Origin: Flavobacteriaceae bacterium
GTDB lineage: Bacteria > Bacteroidota > Bacteroidia > Flavobacteriales > Flavobacteriaceae
NCBI GenBank assembly: GCA_024644745.1
Contig: JAHEHF010000001.1
Location: 40,164-104,163, forward strand
Length of the DNA: 64,000 nucleotides
Direction: 5' to 3'
Part shown: one piece after another, positions 47,662 to 57,736 of the stretch
Numbering within the stretch: the stretch's first letter is position 1
How the letters are laid out: each line of letters begins with the position of its first letter
Program-made: the position numbers and the translations under genes
Notes under the pieces: generated by a model
What the model was told of the DNA's origin: nothing
The model's input: the letters and a program-made list of their open reading frames with translations, nothing else
Database searches by the model: none

Positions 47662-49806
47662 ATGGAAAAAGAACAATTTTATTACGACAACAAAATAGTA
47701 AAAATGTTTCTTATAGCCACCATACTTTGGGGTGTTGTAGGCATGCTGGTGGGGCTCATCGTAGCCCTTCTCTTTATTTTCCCCAATTTACTGGAAGGAA
47801 TTTCCTGGCTAAGTTTTGGCAGAATCAGACCGCTGCACACCAATGCGGTCATTTTTGCATTTGTGGGGAACAGTATTTTTATGGGGATCTATTATTCCAT
47901 GCAGCGTCTTTTGAAAACAAGAATGTTCAGTGACACCCTGAGTAAAATTCATTTCTGGGGATGGCAGCTGATCATCGTTGCAGCGGCTCTGACGCTTCCC
48001 TTGGGCTATACCAGTTCAAAAGAATATGCTGAATTGGAATGGCCGATCGACATCGCCATAACGCTGGTATGGGTGATCATGGGGATCAACATGATCGGTA
48101 CAATTTTAAAAAGGAGACAACGACATATTTATGTTGCCATTTGGTTCTATCTTGCTACACTCATCACAGTTGCTGTTTTACACATCTTTAACAACCTTGA
48201 GCTACCTGTTTCAGCACTCAAGAGTTATTCGATTTACGCAGGGGTTCAGGATGCCCTGGTCCAGTGGTGGTACGGCCACAATGCCGTGGCATTTTTCCTT
48301 ACCACTCCCGTTCTGGGACTGATGTATTATTTTGTGCCTAAAGTAGCCAACAGACCGGTCTACTCTTACCGTTTGTCCATAATTCATTTTTGGTCACTGA
48401 TCTTTATCTATATCTGGGCCGGACCCCACCATTTGCTTTATACGGCATTGCCGGAATGGGCTCAGAATCTTGGAACGGTCTTTTCAGTGATGCTTATTTT
48501 CCCTTCATGGGGAGGTATGATCAACGGTTTACTGACCCTCAGGGGTGCCTGGGATAAAGTCAGAGAAAACCCTATTCTCAAGTTTTTTGTGGTGGCCATC
48601 ACGGGTTACGGTATGTCAACTTTTGAAGGTCCCATGCTCTCTTTTAAAACCTTGAATGCCATTGGCCATTATACAGACTGGATCGTAGGTCACGTGCATA
48701 TTGGTGCTCTGGCATGGAACGGATTTATGGCTGCGGGTATTATTTATTGGCTGGCGGGAAAACTTTGGAAAACAGAATTGTATTCAAAAAAATTGGCAAA
48801 TATACATTTCTGGTTGGGTACCTTGGGAATCTTATTCTATGCCTTGCCTTTGTACGTAGCCGGTTTTACACAAGCTGCCATGTGGAAACAGTTCAATCCT
48901 GATGGTACGCTGCTCTATGGAAATTTCCTTGAAACGGTTACCCAGATCATGCCAATGTACATGATGAGAGCCTTTGGAGGAACCCTTTATCTTGCCGGTT
49001 TCCTTTTGCTGGCCTATAATGTCATCAAAACGGCTCAAGCAGGATCTGCTGTCGAAGACGAACTGGCCGAAGCGGCCCCACTTAAGCAAATTACACCGTC
49101 TCGAATGGCAGGCGAAGGATTCCATTCATGGCTGGAAAGAAGAACCATTTTGTTTTCCTTTTTGGTTGTTCTGGCCATTGCAATTGGAGGTGCAGTAGAG
49201 ATCATTCCTCTGTTGACGGTTGACTCTAATATTCCTGAAATCACATCGGTCAAACCTTATACACCTTTAGAACTGGAAGGCCGTGATATTTATATCAGAG
49301 AGGGATGTAACAACTGTCATTCGCAAATGATCAGACCCTTCCGATCAGAAGTGGAACGCTATGGAGAATACTCAAAAGCAGGAGAGTTTGTTTATGATTT
49401 TCCTTTCCTGTGGGGATCAAAAAGGACCGGACCGGATGTACATCGCATAGGTGGAAAATACAATGACAACTGGCACTTCAATCATATGATGGACCCGAGA
49501 ACAACTTCTCCGGGATCTATCATGCCGCAATATCCATGGCTGATCAAAAATGATCTGGACATATCCCAAACCGTGAGCAAAGTAAATGCCATGGTAACCC
49601 TTGGCGTGCCTTATACCCAATTTGAACTTGATAAAGCAGTATACCTTCTTAAAAACCAGGCGAAGGAGATTGAAAACAACCTGAGACAGGACCCTGAGTT
49701 TGTTAAAAACTATGGTGATGCTCATATAGAGAATAAAGAGATCGTGGCCGTCATTGCCTACCTGCAAAGACTGGGAACAGATATCAAAGCTGAAGCAACG
49801 GAATAA
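47662..49806 (+). CDS. ccoNO: cbb3-type cytochrome c oxidase fused subunits I and II (CcoNO)
   Basis: CcoN portion with WWYGHNAVAFFLT and HYTDWIVGHVHIGALAWNG; C-terminal CcoO portion EGCNNCHSQMIRPFRSEVERYGEYSKAGEF. Confidence 0.96.
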   Translation: MEKEQFYYDNKIVKMFLIATILWGVVGMLVGLIVALLFIFPNLLEGISWLSFGRIRPLHTNAVIFAFVGNSIFMGIYYSMQRLLKTRMFSDTLSKIHFWGWQLIIVAAALTLPLGYTSSKEYAELEWPIDIAITLVWVIMGINMIGTILKRRQRHIYVAIWFYLATLITVAVLHIFNNLELPVSALKSYSIYAGVQDALVQWWYGHNAVAFFLTTPVLGLMYYFVPKVANRPVYSYRLSIIHFWSLIFIYIWAGPHHLLYTALPEWAQNLGTVFSVMLIFPSWGGMINGLLTLRGAWDKVRENPILKFFVVAITGYGMSTFEGPMLSFKTLNAIGHYTDWIVGHVHIGALAWNGFMAAGIIYWLAGKLWKTELYSKKLANIHFWLGTLGILFYALPLYVAGFTQAAMWKQFNPDGTLLYGNFLETVTQIMPMYMMRAFGGTLYLAGFLLLAYNVIKTAQAGSAVEDELAEAAPLKQITPSRMAGEGFHSWLERRTILFSFLVVLAIAIGGAVEIIPLLTVDSNIPEITSVKPYTPLELEGRDIYIREGCNNCHSQMIRPFRSEVERYGEYSKAGEFVYDFPFLWGSKRTGPDVHRIGGKYNDNWHFNHMMDPRTTSPGSIMPQYPWLIKNDLDISQTVSKVNAMVTLGVPYTQFELDKAVYLLKNQAKEIENNLRQDPEFVKNYGDAHIENKEIVAVIAYLQRLGTDIKAEATE

Positions 49807-49817
49807 AAAGTAATATT

Positions 49818-50009
49818 ATGTTAAAGTTTATCAAACATCATTTGGATACCATTTCAGGAGTTGAAATCTATCCTATCATTTCACTGCTGCTATTCTTTGT
49901 TGTTTTCGCAACCATGCTGTTCATCGTTTGGAAAATGCCAAAGAAGAATATTGAAGAATTAAGTAATTTACCCTTAGATAATGATCTAAAAAATAACAAT
50001 CATGAGTGA
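49818..50009 (+). CDS. ccoQ: CcoQ-like small membrane subunit
   Basis: 63 aa with one TM helix, positioned between ccoNO and ccoP. Confidence 0.85.
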   Translation: MLKFIKHHLDTISGVEIYPIISLLLFFVVFATMLFIVWKMPKKNIEELSNLPLDNDLKNNNHE

Positions 50010-50640
50010 CAAGAAACAAGTAAGTGGTTGGAAGAAATTCCTTCAATCGATGACCAAGGCCCATGACCTTGGCAAGGAGGAGGAAATCTTGACCGACCAC
50101 GATTATGACGGTATAAAGGAATTAGACAATGTACTTCCTCCCTGGTGGAAGTATGGATTTTATATCACCATTGCCATTGGTATCTTTTATTATATTCAAG
50201 TATTCACAAATTCTGAGCAATACAGCCAGGAAAAGGAATATGCAGCAGAAGTTGAAAAAGGCAAACAGGAGGTTGAAGCCTATAAAGCTGCCAATCCTGA
50301 ATTGTTCAAACTGGACGCGACCTTACTCACGGATGCGGAAAGCCTGGAAGCCGGAAAAAAGTCATTTGAAACCTATTGCGTAGCTTGTCATATGGCAGAT
50401 GGAGGCGGTGGAATCGGCCCCAATCTGACTGATGACAAATGGATCTTAGGCGGCGGTATGGAGAGCATCCTGAAGACCCTTAATGAAGGAGGCCGTGCGG
50501 GTAAAGGAATGATCTCATGGAAAAACACCTTTGACAACAAACAAATGCAACAAATTGCAAGTTATGTCATATCATTAAACGGTACGACTCCGGCCAATCC
50601 AAAGGCGCCTGAAGGAGATATCGTTTGGAGCAAACAGTAG
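50002..50640 (+). CDS. ccoP: cbb3-type cytochrome oxidase subunit III (CcoP)
   Basis: DNVLPPWWKYGFYITIAIGIFYY and one CVACH heme motif; start overlaps ccoQ end. Confidence 0.93.
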   Translation: MSDKKQVSGWKKFLQSMTKAHDLGKEEEILTDHDYDGIKELDNVLPPWWKYGFYITIAIGIFYYIQVFTNSEQYSQEKEYAAEVEKGKQEVEAYKAANPELFKLDATLLTDAESLEAGKKSFETYCVACHMADGGGGIGPNLTDDKWILGGGMESILKTLNEGGRAGKGMISWKNTFDNKQMQQIASYVISLNGTTPANPKAPEGDIVWSKQ

Positions 50641-50700
50641 TTTCATAATTAGTTCTCGCTTTTGGAACTGCTGTGTTTTTGATTTTTTTAGTTAGTAGTA

Positions 50701-50741
50701 GAAAAGGCTACCTTTGTCTTGAACAGGCAAAGTAGCCTTTT
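50701..50741 (+). terminator. Hairpin between ccoP and ccoG (terminator/attenuator)
   Basis: GAAAAGGCTACCTTTG-TCTTGAACAGG-CAAAGTAGCCTTTTC, one bulged C. Confidence 0.75.
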
Positions 50742-50756
50742 CAAATTCCCATAATC

Positions 50757-52163
50757 ATGGACAATATCGAACAAAATAACTTCAGGGATAGTATTGCCAC
50801 GATTGATGAGCAGGGGAAGCGAAATTTTATTTATCCCCAAAAACCAAAAGGGCGTTACACAAATTACAGAACCTATGTGAGCTGGGGTTTACTGGCTGCA
50901 TTATTTGCCTCCCCCTTTATCAAGATCAACGGAAATCAATTCCTGCTTTTCAATATCATCGACAGAAAGTTTAATATTTTCGGCCAGCCCTTCTGGCCGC
51001 AGGATTTCTATCTTCTTGTGCTTTCATTACTGGTATCGGTTGTGTTCATCATATTGTTTACCGTTATTTTCGGAAGAATATTTTGCGGATGGATGTGTCC
51101 TCAGACCATTTTCATGGAAATGGTATTCCGCAAAATAGAATATTGGATTGAAGGAGATCGAACCAAACAGATCAAGCTGGACAAACAGGACTGGAATGCC
51201 GAGAAAATAAGGAAGAAAGTAATCAAATGGACCCTGTTTGCGCTGGTTTCATTTATGATTGCCAATGCCTTCCTTGCTTATTTTATTGGGGGCGACATCC
51301 TCATTGACCATATCACCGACGGACCGATGGCTCATTTGGATACCTTCTTGAAATTACTGGTATTCACGGCTGTATTTTATTTTGTTTTCGCCTGGTTCAG
51401 AGAACAGGTTTGCATCATCGCTTGTCCTTACGGGCGGTTGCAAGGGGTGCTGCTTGATAATAAATCCATTGTTGTGGCCTATGACCACAAACGAGGAGAA
51501 AAAAGACATAAACTGAGGAAAAAAGAAGACCGGACCGAAAAGGAATACGGCGACTGCATTGATTGCAAGCAGTGTGTCCATGTGTGCCCGACAGGTATTG
51601 ACATCAGGAACGGTACCCAGCTGGAATGCGTCAATTGCACGGCATGTATAGATGCCTGCGATGAGATCATGGACAAGGTTGGATTTGACAGGGGACTCAT
51701 CCGATATGCTTCGGAAAACAATATTGAAAATGGGGAAAAGTTTTCTTACAATGCGAGGATCATAAGTTACACCATAGTTCTTACCCTCCTTTTTTCATTT
51801 TTCGTAACTTTACTTTTCCTGAGAAACGATATTCAAGCCAACATACTGCATTTGCCTGGTCAGCTTTATCAAACTGAGGGAGAGGTTGTTAGTAATGTTT
51901 ACACCTTCAAATTGATCAACAAGACCAATGATGAATATGACAATATCGAAATGAAGCTGATGTCGCATGAAGGAAAAATTGAGGTTGTTGGAGGGCAACT
52001 TATGATTCCTAAAGGAGGGTTGTATCAGGGGACACTTTTCATAAAGATTGATAAAAAGAACTTAAAAGCGTCAAAAGAACAAATTAAAATAGGAATCTAT
52101 TCAAATGGGGAGCTGGTCGAAGAGACAAGTACGAATTTCTCTTCGCCCATGCAGGTGAATTAA
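50757..52163 (+). CDS. ccoG: Cytochrome c oxidase accessory protein CcoG
   Basis: GRIFCGWMCPQTIFMEMVFRKIEYWIEGDR, CIIACPYGRLQGV, CIDCKQCVHVCPTGIDIRNGTQLECVNCTACIDACDE. Confidence 0.96.
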   Translation: MDNIEQNNFRDSIATIDEQGKRNFIYPQKPKGRYTNYRTYVSWGLLAALFASPFIKINGNQFLLFNIIDRKFNIFGQPFWPQDFYLLVLSLLVSVVFIILFTVIFGRIFCGWMCPQTIFMEMVFRKIEYWIEGDRTKQIKLDKQDWNAEKIRKKVIKWTLFALVSFMIANAFLAYFIGGDILIDHITDGPMAHLDTFLKLLVFTAVFYFVFAWFREQVCIIACPYGRLQGVLLDNKSIVVAYDHKRGEKRHKLRKKEDRTEKEYGDCIDCKQCVHVCPTGIDIRNGTQLECVNCTACIDACDEIMDKVGFDRGLIRYASENNIENGEKFSYNARIISYTIVLTLLFSFFVTLLFLRNDIQANILHLPGQLYQTEGEVVSNVYTFKLINKTNDEYDNIEMKLMSHEGKIEVVGGQLMIPKGGLYQGTLFIKIDKKNLKASKEQIKIGIYSNGELVEETSTNFSSPMQVN

Positions 52164-52186
52164 ATAAGAACAAAAAAAATAAAGAA

Positions 52187-52639
52187 TTGAAAATAAGATT
52201 GAATTGGCCCACAGGCATCGTACTGGCGATGATTTCTTTTATGATTTTCATACTGTCATTTGTATACAAATCCATCGCAGTTGATCAATACCAGCACGAG
52301 CTTGTATCTGAAGATTATTACAGAGATGAACTGCATTATCAGGAGGAAATCAACAAACTCAATAATTCCAAAACTTTGGAAGAAGATATACAACTGTCTA
52401 ATGTTGAAAAAGGAATTATCGTAAAATTCCCAGAGGAGATTGCTGCGAATGAGATTTCCGGTCTGATCCATTTTCAAAGGTTGTCTAACATGAAATTGGA
52501 TTTCTCAGAAGAAATCCTGTTGGAAGGACACGAACAATTGATCCCTGAAGAAAAACTTGTCTCCGGTAAATGGAGCATTAGAATCGAATGGAATCATGGG
52601 AAAGAAGCATACCTTTACAAAACTTCCTGGTTTTACTAA
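52187..52639 (+). CDS. ccoH: FixH/CcoH family protein (TTG start)
   Basis: 150 aa, N-terminal TM (KIRLNWPTGIVLAMISFMIFILSFVYKSI), DYYRDELHYQEEINKLNN. Confidence 0.88.
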   Translation: MKIRLNWPTGIVLAMISFMIFILSFVYKSIAVDQYQHELVSEDYYRDELHYQEEINKLNNSKTLEEDIQLSNVEKGIIVKFPEEIAANEISGLIHFQRLSNMKLDFSEEILLEGHEQLIPEEKLVSGKWSIRIEWNHGKEAYLYKTSWFY

Positions 52640-52648
52640 AAATAAAAA

Positions 52649-53362
52649 ATTATCTTATACACAGCTTTCATATTAGGATTGATTGGCAGTTTTCACTGTA
52701 TTGGAATGTGCGGACCCATCGCTTTTATTCTCCCCGTTGATAAAAGCAGCAAGCTTCAAACCTTTATTGGTTCAGGTTTGTACCATACAGGAAGGTTGTT
52801 GAGTTACAGCATGATCGGTTTGCTCTTCGGTTTAGTGGGCAAAGGACTTTATCTGGCTGGTTTTCAGCAAAGGTTATCGATATTGATCGGCCTGCTCATG
52901 ATACTGTTGGTGTTGATTCCTTCCAGAATTTTGAATCGCTTCCCTATTTCCCGCCCCATATACGGTTTCGTGTCTAAAATAAAAAGTAAGATGGGTTTGT
53001 ATTTGAATAAAAGATCCAAGAAATCTTTGTTTTTTATAGGCTTATTCAACGGGTTTCTTCCCTGCGGTCTGGTTTATATGGCCCTTCTCGGTTCGGTTTC
53101 AACCGGCGAACTTATAGACGGATCCCTTTACATGATCGCCTTTGGAATTGGTACCATTCCTATGATGACAAGTGCCATATATTTAGGTAATTTTGTGAAA
53201 TTATCGGTTCGAAACACGATTCAAAAAGCAATCCCTATATTTGTAATAATCATAGGATTAATGTTTATACTCAGAGGTATGGGACTGGGTATACCGTATG
53301 TTTCTCCTTCCGATACGCAACTGATCATTTCAAATGATCCTGAATCATGCATAACCGAATAA
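52649..53362 (+). CDS. Sulfite exporter TauE/SafE-family-like membrane protein
   Basis: LYTAFILGLIGSFHCIGMCGPIAFILPVD...NGFLPCGLVYMALLGSVSTG. ORF-track start (TTG 52679) cuts into the first helix; upstream in-frame codons ATT 52649/ATC 52652 are alternatives. Confidence 0.85.
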   Translation: MILYTAFILGLIGSFHCIGMCGPIAFILPVDKSSKLQTFIGSGLYHTGRLLSYSMIGLLFGLVGKGLYLAGFQQRLSILIGLLMILLVLIPSRILNRFPISRPIYGFVSKIKSKMGLYLNKRSKKSLFFIGLFNGFLPCGLVYMALLGSVSTGELIDGSLYMIAFGIGTIPMMTSAIYLGNFVKLSVRNTIQKAIPIFVIIIGLMFILRGMGLGIPYVSPSDTQLIISNDPESCITE

Positions 53363-53365
53363 TTT

Positions 53366-54229
53366 ATGGATAAAATAATGCAAAACAGCCTTAATGAAGA
53401 AGATTTCAACCGCATCAGGTCACATGCTGATCTGTTGAATGCGCTGAATGAAAAAAAAATAGATATATCTGATGTTTTATCGGTCATTCAATATGAAAAA
53501 GAAAAAGAAAAATTGCAGGTTGAACTCGTAAAACTGCAGCAGTGGATAAAAAAAACCAATAACAGGGTTGCCATCATCTTTGAAGGAAGAGACGCAGCAG
53601 GAAAAGGTGGAAATATAAGAAGGTTCACAGAACATCTTAACCCCCGTTCCATGAGGTTGGTGGCATTGAACAAACCCACCATGGTCGAGAGAGGACAATG
53701 GTATTTCACGAGGTATATCAAGCATTTACCAAATCCGGGAGAAATTGTTTTCTTTGACAGGTCATGGTACAACAGGGCTGTGGTTGAGCCCGTGATGGGC
53801 TTTTGCACCCCGCACCAATATGACCAGTTCATGGTACAGCTTCCCGAATTTGAACATATGCTCTACGAAGATGGAGTGATCATTATAAAATTCTGGCTCT
53901 CCATCACCAAGGAAGAACAATTGAAAAGGTTTAAAGCCAGAGAAGATAACGCCTTAAAAAGATGGAAATTCAGCCCGGTAGACAGAAAAGGACAGGAATA
54001 CTGGGATGATTATACCCGTTACAAGGAACTCATGTTCAGCAAAACCCATACTTCTTTCAGTCCCTGGATCATCGTGAAAACCAATGACAAAAAAGTCGCC
54101 AGACTGGAGTGCATGCGATATGTACTTTCACAATTCGATTACGACGCCAAAGAAGATTCAAATTTTTCATTATTACCTGATCCGAATGTGATCATGCGCT
54201 ATTTCAGATTATTACATAAATATGATTAA
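53366..54229 (+). CDS. ppk2: Polyphosphate kinase 2 (copy 1)
   Basis: IFEGRDAAGKGGNIRRFTEHLNPRSMR, FFDRSWYNRAVVEPVMGFC, FKAREDNALKRWKFSPVD. Confidence 0.95.
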   Translation: MDKIMQNSLNEEDFNRIRSHADLLNALNEKKIDISDVLSVIQYEKEKEKLQVELVKLQQWIKKTNNRVAIIFEGRDAAGKGGNIRRFTEHLNPRSMRLVALNKPTMVERGQWYFTRYIKHLPNPGEIVFFDRSWYNRAVVEPVMGFCTPHQYDQFMVQLPEFEHMLYEDGVIIIKFWLSITKEEQLKRFKAREDNALKRWKFSPVDRKGQEYWDDYTRYKELMFSKTHTSFSPWIIVKTNDKKVARLECMRYVLSQFDYDAKEDSNFSLLPDPNVIMRYFRLLHKYD

Positions 54230-54235
54230 TCCATT

Positions 54236-55018
54236 ATGACAAAATTATCACAAAAAGATCTAAAGAGGCTCAATTCAAAAAACGGATTGTTATCCATTTT
54301 AAGTGAGGAAAACATCAATCTTGCGCGCACCCTCAGGTATTTGAAATACACAAAACAGCTGAAGGAGCTGCAGACCGAGTTGATTCGTCAGCAGGCCTGC
54401 ATCATAGAAAAAAATCAAGGCGTTATCGTCATTTTTGAAGGTCGTGATGCTGCTGGAAAAGGAGGTGCTATCAGAAGGATCACTGAAAGGATTAATCCGA
54501 GGCATTTTAGAATTGTGGCCTTGCCGAAACCAACAGAGGAAGAGCAATCTCAATGGTATTTTCAACGGTATATTCAACAGTTCCCAAAAGCTGGTGAGAT
54601 TGTTTTTTTTGACAGAAGCTGGTACAACAGGGCGGTTGTAGAACCTGTTAATGGATTTTGCACACAAGAGGAATACGAGCTTTTTATGCGACAGGTAAAT
54701 GACTTTGAACGGATGATTACAGAGTCCGGAATCCTTCTCGTCAAAATCTATATGTCCATCTCTAAAAAAGAGCAGGCCAAACGATTTGAAGACATCAGGA
54801 ACAATCCTTTAAAGCAATGGAAAATGAGCAAGGTTGACGAACGTGCCCAGGAACTTTGGGATTCCTACACCTCTTATAAAGACAAAATGTTTGAAAATAC
54901 TGAAAAGGGAGGGATTCCTTTTAAAGTGATCAGAGCAAACCGTAAAACTGAGGCGAGAAATGAAGCCATCCAGCATTTGCTTGAAAGTGTACCCTATGAC
55001 ATAAACCGGGAAATATAG
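54236..55018 (+). CDS. ppk2: Polyphosphate kinase 2 (copy 2)
   Basis: IFEGRDAAGKGGAIRRITERINPRHFR, FFDRSWYNRAVVEPVNGFC, NPLKQWKMSKVD. Confidence 0.95.
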   Translation: MTKLSQKDLKRLNSKNGLLSILSEENINLARTLRYLKYTKQLKELQTELIRQQACIIEKNQGVIVIFEGRDAAGKGGAIRRITERINPRHFRIVALPKPTEEEQSQWYFQRYIQQFPKAGEIVFFDRSWYNRAVVEPVNGFCTQEEYELFMRQVNDFERMITESGILLVKIYMSISKKEQAKRFEDIRNNPLKQWKMSKVDERAQELWDSYTSYKDKMFENTEKGGIPFKVIRANRKTEARNEAIQHLLESVPYDINREI

Positions 55019-55020
55019 AT

Positions 55021-55833
55021 TTATCTTTTCCCCTTTCGCAGCATAAAGTAGAACCCGACAAAAATCATTGGGATACTGAGTAACTGTCCCGTGTTAAGGT
55101 CCCAATCACCGCGCACGTCCACCTGGGCTTCCTTAAAGAATTCCACAATAAGCCTGACGGACCAGAGAAAAACCATAAACATGCCAAAAATATAACCCAG
55201 TTTTTCTTTTTTATCTGTTTTCCAATACACGTACCAAAGAACCACAAAAGTGATCAGGTAACCAAAAGCCTCATACAGCTGTGTCGGATGCCTTGGAAAA
55301 TCCTCTCCTAGTTTTTTAAAAACAAAACCGTAATCTGTATGGGTAGGCTTTCCGATGATCTCAGAGTTCATCAAATTCCCAATTCTCACAAAAATGGCAC
55401 CACTCGCCACAGGAATTACGATCCTGTCAAGGATCCAAAGCATGGGTTTTTTGATGACTTTTTTCGAATAGAAATACATCGCTATAATAATCCCTATAGC
55501 TGCTCCGTGGCTTGCAAGGCCCTGATAACCCGTAAATTTAAAAGGATTGAGTCTTATGGGAAGTAAAACCTCAAGCGGTCGTGAAAGAAGAAAATCAATA
55601 TCATAAAATAAAAAATGACCGATTCGGGCTCCCAACAGTGTAGCTATCACTGTATAAATGAAAAGAGAATCCAATTTTTCAACTGACATCCCTTCACTTT
55701 TATATATTTTTTTCATGATCTGCAACCCGAGCACAAAAGCAATTACAAACATCAAACTATAATATCTGATCGCAAAAGATCCTATTTTAAAAACCTCTAC
55801 GTTTGGGTTCCAGTCAATACTTAAAAACAACAT
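55021..55833 (-). CDS. lgt: Prolipoprotein diacylglyceryl transferase
   Basis: IRYYSLMFVIAFVLG, GARIGHFLFYD, GYQGLASHGAAIGI, RIGNLMNSEIIGKPT, HPTQLYEA. Confidence 0.96.
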   Translation of the reverse strand: MLFLSIDWNPNVEVFKIGSFAIRYYSLMFVIAFVLGLQIMKKIYKSEGMSVEKLDSLFIYTVIATLLGARIGHFLFYDIDFLLSRPLEVLLPIRLNPFKFTGYQGLASHGAAIGIIIAMYFYSKKVIKKPMLWILDRIVIPVASGAIFVRIGNLMNSEIIGKPTHTDYGFVFKKLGEDFPRHPTQLYEAFGYLITFVVLWYVYWKTDKKEKLGYIFGMFMVFLWSVRLIVEFFKEAQVDVRGDWDLNTGQLLSIPMIFVGFYFMLRKGKR

Positions 55834-55886
55834 TGAATTCTATTTTAGCGGTAAATATAATTTAAAGTGATCAAAAGCGCGTTCCT

Positions 55887-56138
55887 TCAGCTAACTTTAT
55901 TATTTGAATTTTTATCCGGAACAGGATCGTATCCGCTCCCACCCCAGGGATGGCATTTTCCGATCCTTTTTAAAGCCAGCCAGCCCCCTCGAAAAAGTCC
56001 GTGAATCTTCAGGGCCTCAATCGCATAATGCGAGCAGGTTGGCGAATAACGGCAACTGGCGGGTGTATAGGGGGAAATAGCCACCTGGTAGAACCGGATC
56101 ATTAATACAAACGGATAGGTCAAAATCCTTTTAAGCAT
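55887..56138 (-). CDS. yidD: Membrane protein insertion efficiency factor YidD
   Basis: [33 protein letters not shown]...[19 protein letters not shown]. Confidence 0.95.
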   Translation of the reverse strand: MLKRILTYPFVLMIRFYQVAISPYTPASCRYSPTCSHYAIEALKIHGLFRGGWLALKRIGKCHPWGGSGYDPVPDKNSNNKVS

Positions 56139-56154
56139 AACTCATAAGACTTTC

Positions 56155-57615
56155 TCAATGAATCGAGTACATGGTTCCTTCTTTTCCATCCTTCAACTGA
56201 ATACCCATTGCCAGTAATTGATCTCTGATCTTGTCCGAAAGGGCCCAGTCCCTGTTTTCACGGGCCTCATTTCTCATGTCGATAAGAATGCGCACAAGGG
56301 CGTCCAGTTTTTTTGAGCCGTCATCAGATTCCTGGGTATTTTCCAATCCGAGGACATCAAAAACAAAAACGCTCAGGGTTTCGAGCAATAACTTCAAATC
56401 CTGTGCCATTAATGATTCCCTTCCCTCTTTCAGCAAATTGATCCATTTAACGGCTTCGAACAAATGAGCGATCAGCACTGGTGTGTTAAAGTCATCGCTC
56501 ATGGCTGCGTAGCATTTCTCTTTCCAGGCACTTACATCTAAAGTTGATGTTGCCTCAGCCTTTAGGCTTTCTAAAACCACAAGGGCCTCCATAAGACGGT
56601 TATGGCCCTTTTCTGATGCCATGATCGCATCGTTTGAAAAGTCAAGCACACTTCTATAATGTGCCTGCATCATAAAAAACCGCGCAACACTTGGCGCATA
56701 GCCCTTGGTGATATTGTCATTATCACCTGTAAATATCTCTTCAGGCAAAATATTATTCCCCGTTGACTTGGACATTTTTTTACCATTCATGGTCAACATG
56801 TTACCGTGCATCCAGTACCTGACGGGTGCCTGATGATTACAGGCCTGAGCTTGTGCAATTTCGCATTCATGATGCGGAAATTTCAGGTCCATTCCTCCTC
56901 CGTGAATATCAAACACTTCACCCAAGTATTTTGTGCTCATGACCGTACACTCAAGATGCCAACCGGGAAATCCGACACCCCAGGGTGAATTCCATCTTTG
57001 AATATGTTCAGGTTCAGCCTTCTTCCAAAGGGCAAAATCCTGCGGGTTCCTTTTATCAGACTGACCGTCAAGCGCCCTCGTATTTTCAATGGCATCTTCT
57101 ATATTCCTCTTGGATAAAATACCATAATGCTCCGTTTCATTGTATTTTAATACGTCAAAATACACAGAACCGTTAACTTCATAGGCCAGTCCGTTTTTCA
57201 GAATGGTCTTAATCGCTTCAATCTGCTCAATTATATGCCCTGTTGCAGTCGGTTCTATACTGGGACTGAGGAAATTAAATTTTTGAAGGATCTGATGAAA
57301 ATCGGTAGTGTATTTTTGCACGATTTCCATAGGCTCCAACTTTTCGAGTCTCGCTTTGGTGGAGATCTTATCTTCCTCTGAATCATCAGTAAGGTGGCCC
57401 GCATCAGTTATATTTCTTACATACCTTACTTTATATCCCAAGTGAAGAAAATAGCGATAGATCATGTCAAAAGACATAAAGGTCCTGACATTTCCCAAAT
57501 GCACATTGCTGTAAACTGTCGGACCGCAAACGTACATCCCGACATAACCCTCTTTGATGGGTTCAAAAATTTCTTTTTTATTAGAAAGTGAATTATAAAT
57601 TAAAAGGTCGCGCAT
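56155..57615 (-). CDS. cysS: Cysteinyl-tRNA synthetase
   Basis: [67 protein letters not shown]. Confidence 0.97.
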   Translation of the reverse strand: MRDLLIYNSLSNKKEIFEPIKEGYVGMYVCGPTVYSNVHLGNVRTFMSFDMIYRYFLHLGYKVRYVRNITDAGHLTDDSEEDKISTKARLEKLEPMEIVQKYTTDFHQILQKFNFLSPSIEPTATGHIIEQIEAIKTILKNGLAYEVNGSVYFDVLKYNETEHYGILSKRNIEDAIENTRALDGQSDKRNPQDFALWKKAEPEHIQRWNSPWGVGFPGWHLECTVMSTKYLGEVFDIHGGGMDLKFPHHECEIAQAQACNHQAPVRYWMHGNMLTMNGKKMSKSTGNNILPEEIFTGDNDNITKGYAPSVARFFMMQAHYRSVLDFSNDAIMASEKGHNRLMEALVVLESLKAEATSTLDVSAWKEKCYAAMSDDFNTPVLIAHLFEAVKWINLLKEGRESLMAQDLKLLLETLSVFVFDVLGLENTQESDDGSKKLDALVRILIDMRNEARENRDWALSDKIRDQLLAMGIQLKDGKEGTMYSIH

Positions 57616-57676
57616 TATCCAATGTCTTATGATATATTATTTAATTGCCAAATATAAGAACATTTACAAGAAAGGG

Positions 57677-57715
57677 GATCAAAAAAAACACCCGAGGTCA
57701 ATACCCGGGTGTTTC
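57677..57715 (-). terminator. Rho-independent terminator of the sigma/anti-sigma operon
   Basis: Minus strand AAACACCCG...CGGGTGTTTTTTTT. Confidence 0.8.
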
Positions 57716-57736
57716 CTTAGTTTTTGAAAAAATATC

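Noticed and set aside
48832-49767. Several minus-strand ORFs of 72-116 aa
   Set aside because: Antisense to ccoNO, which is unambiguous.
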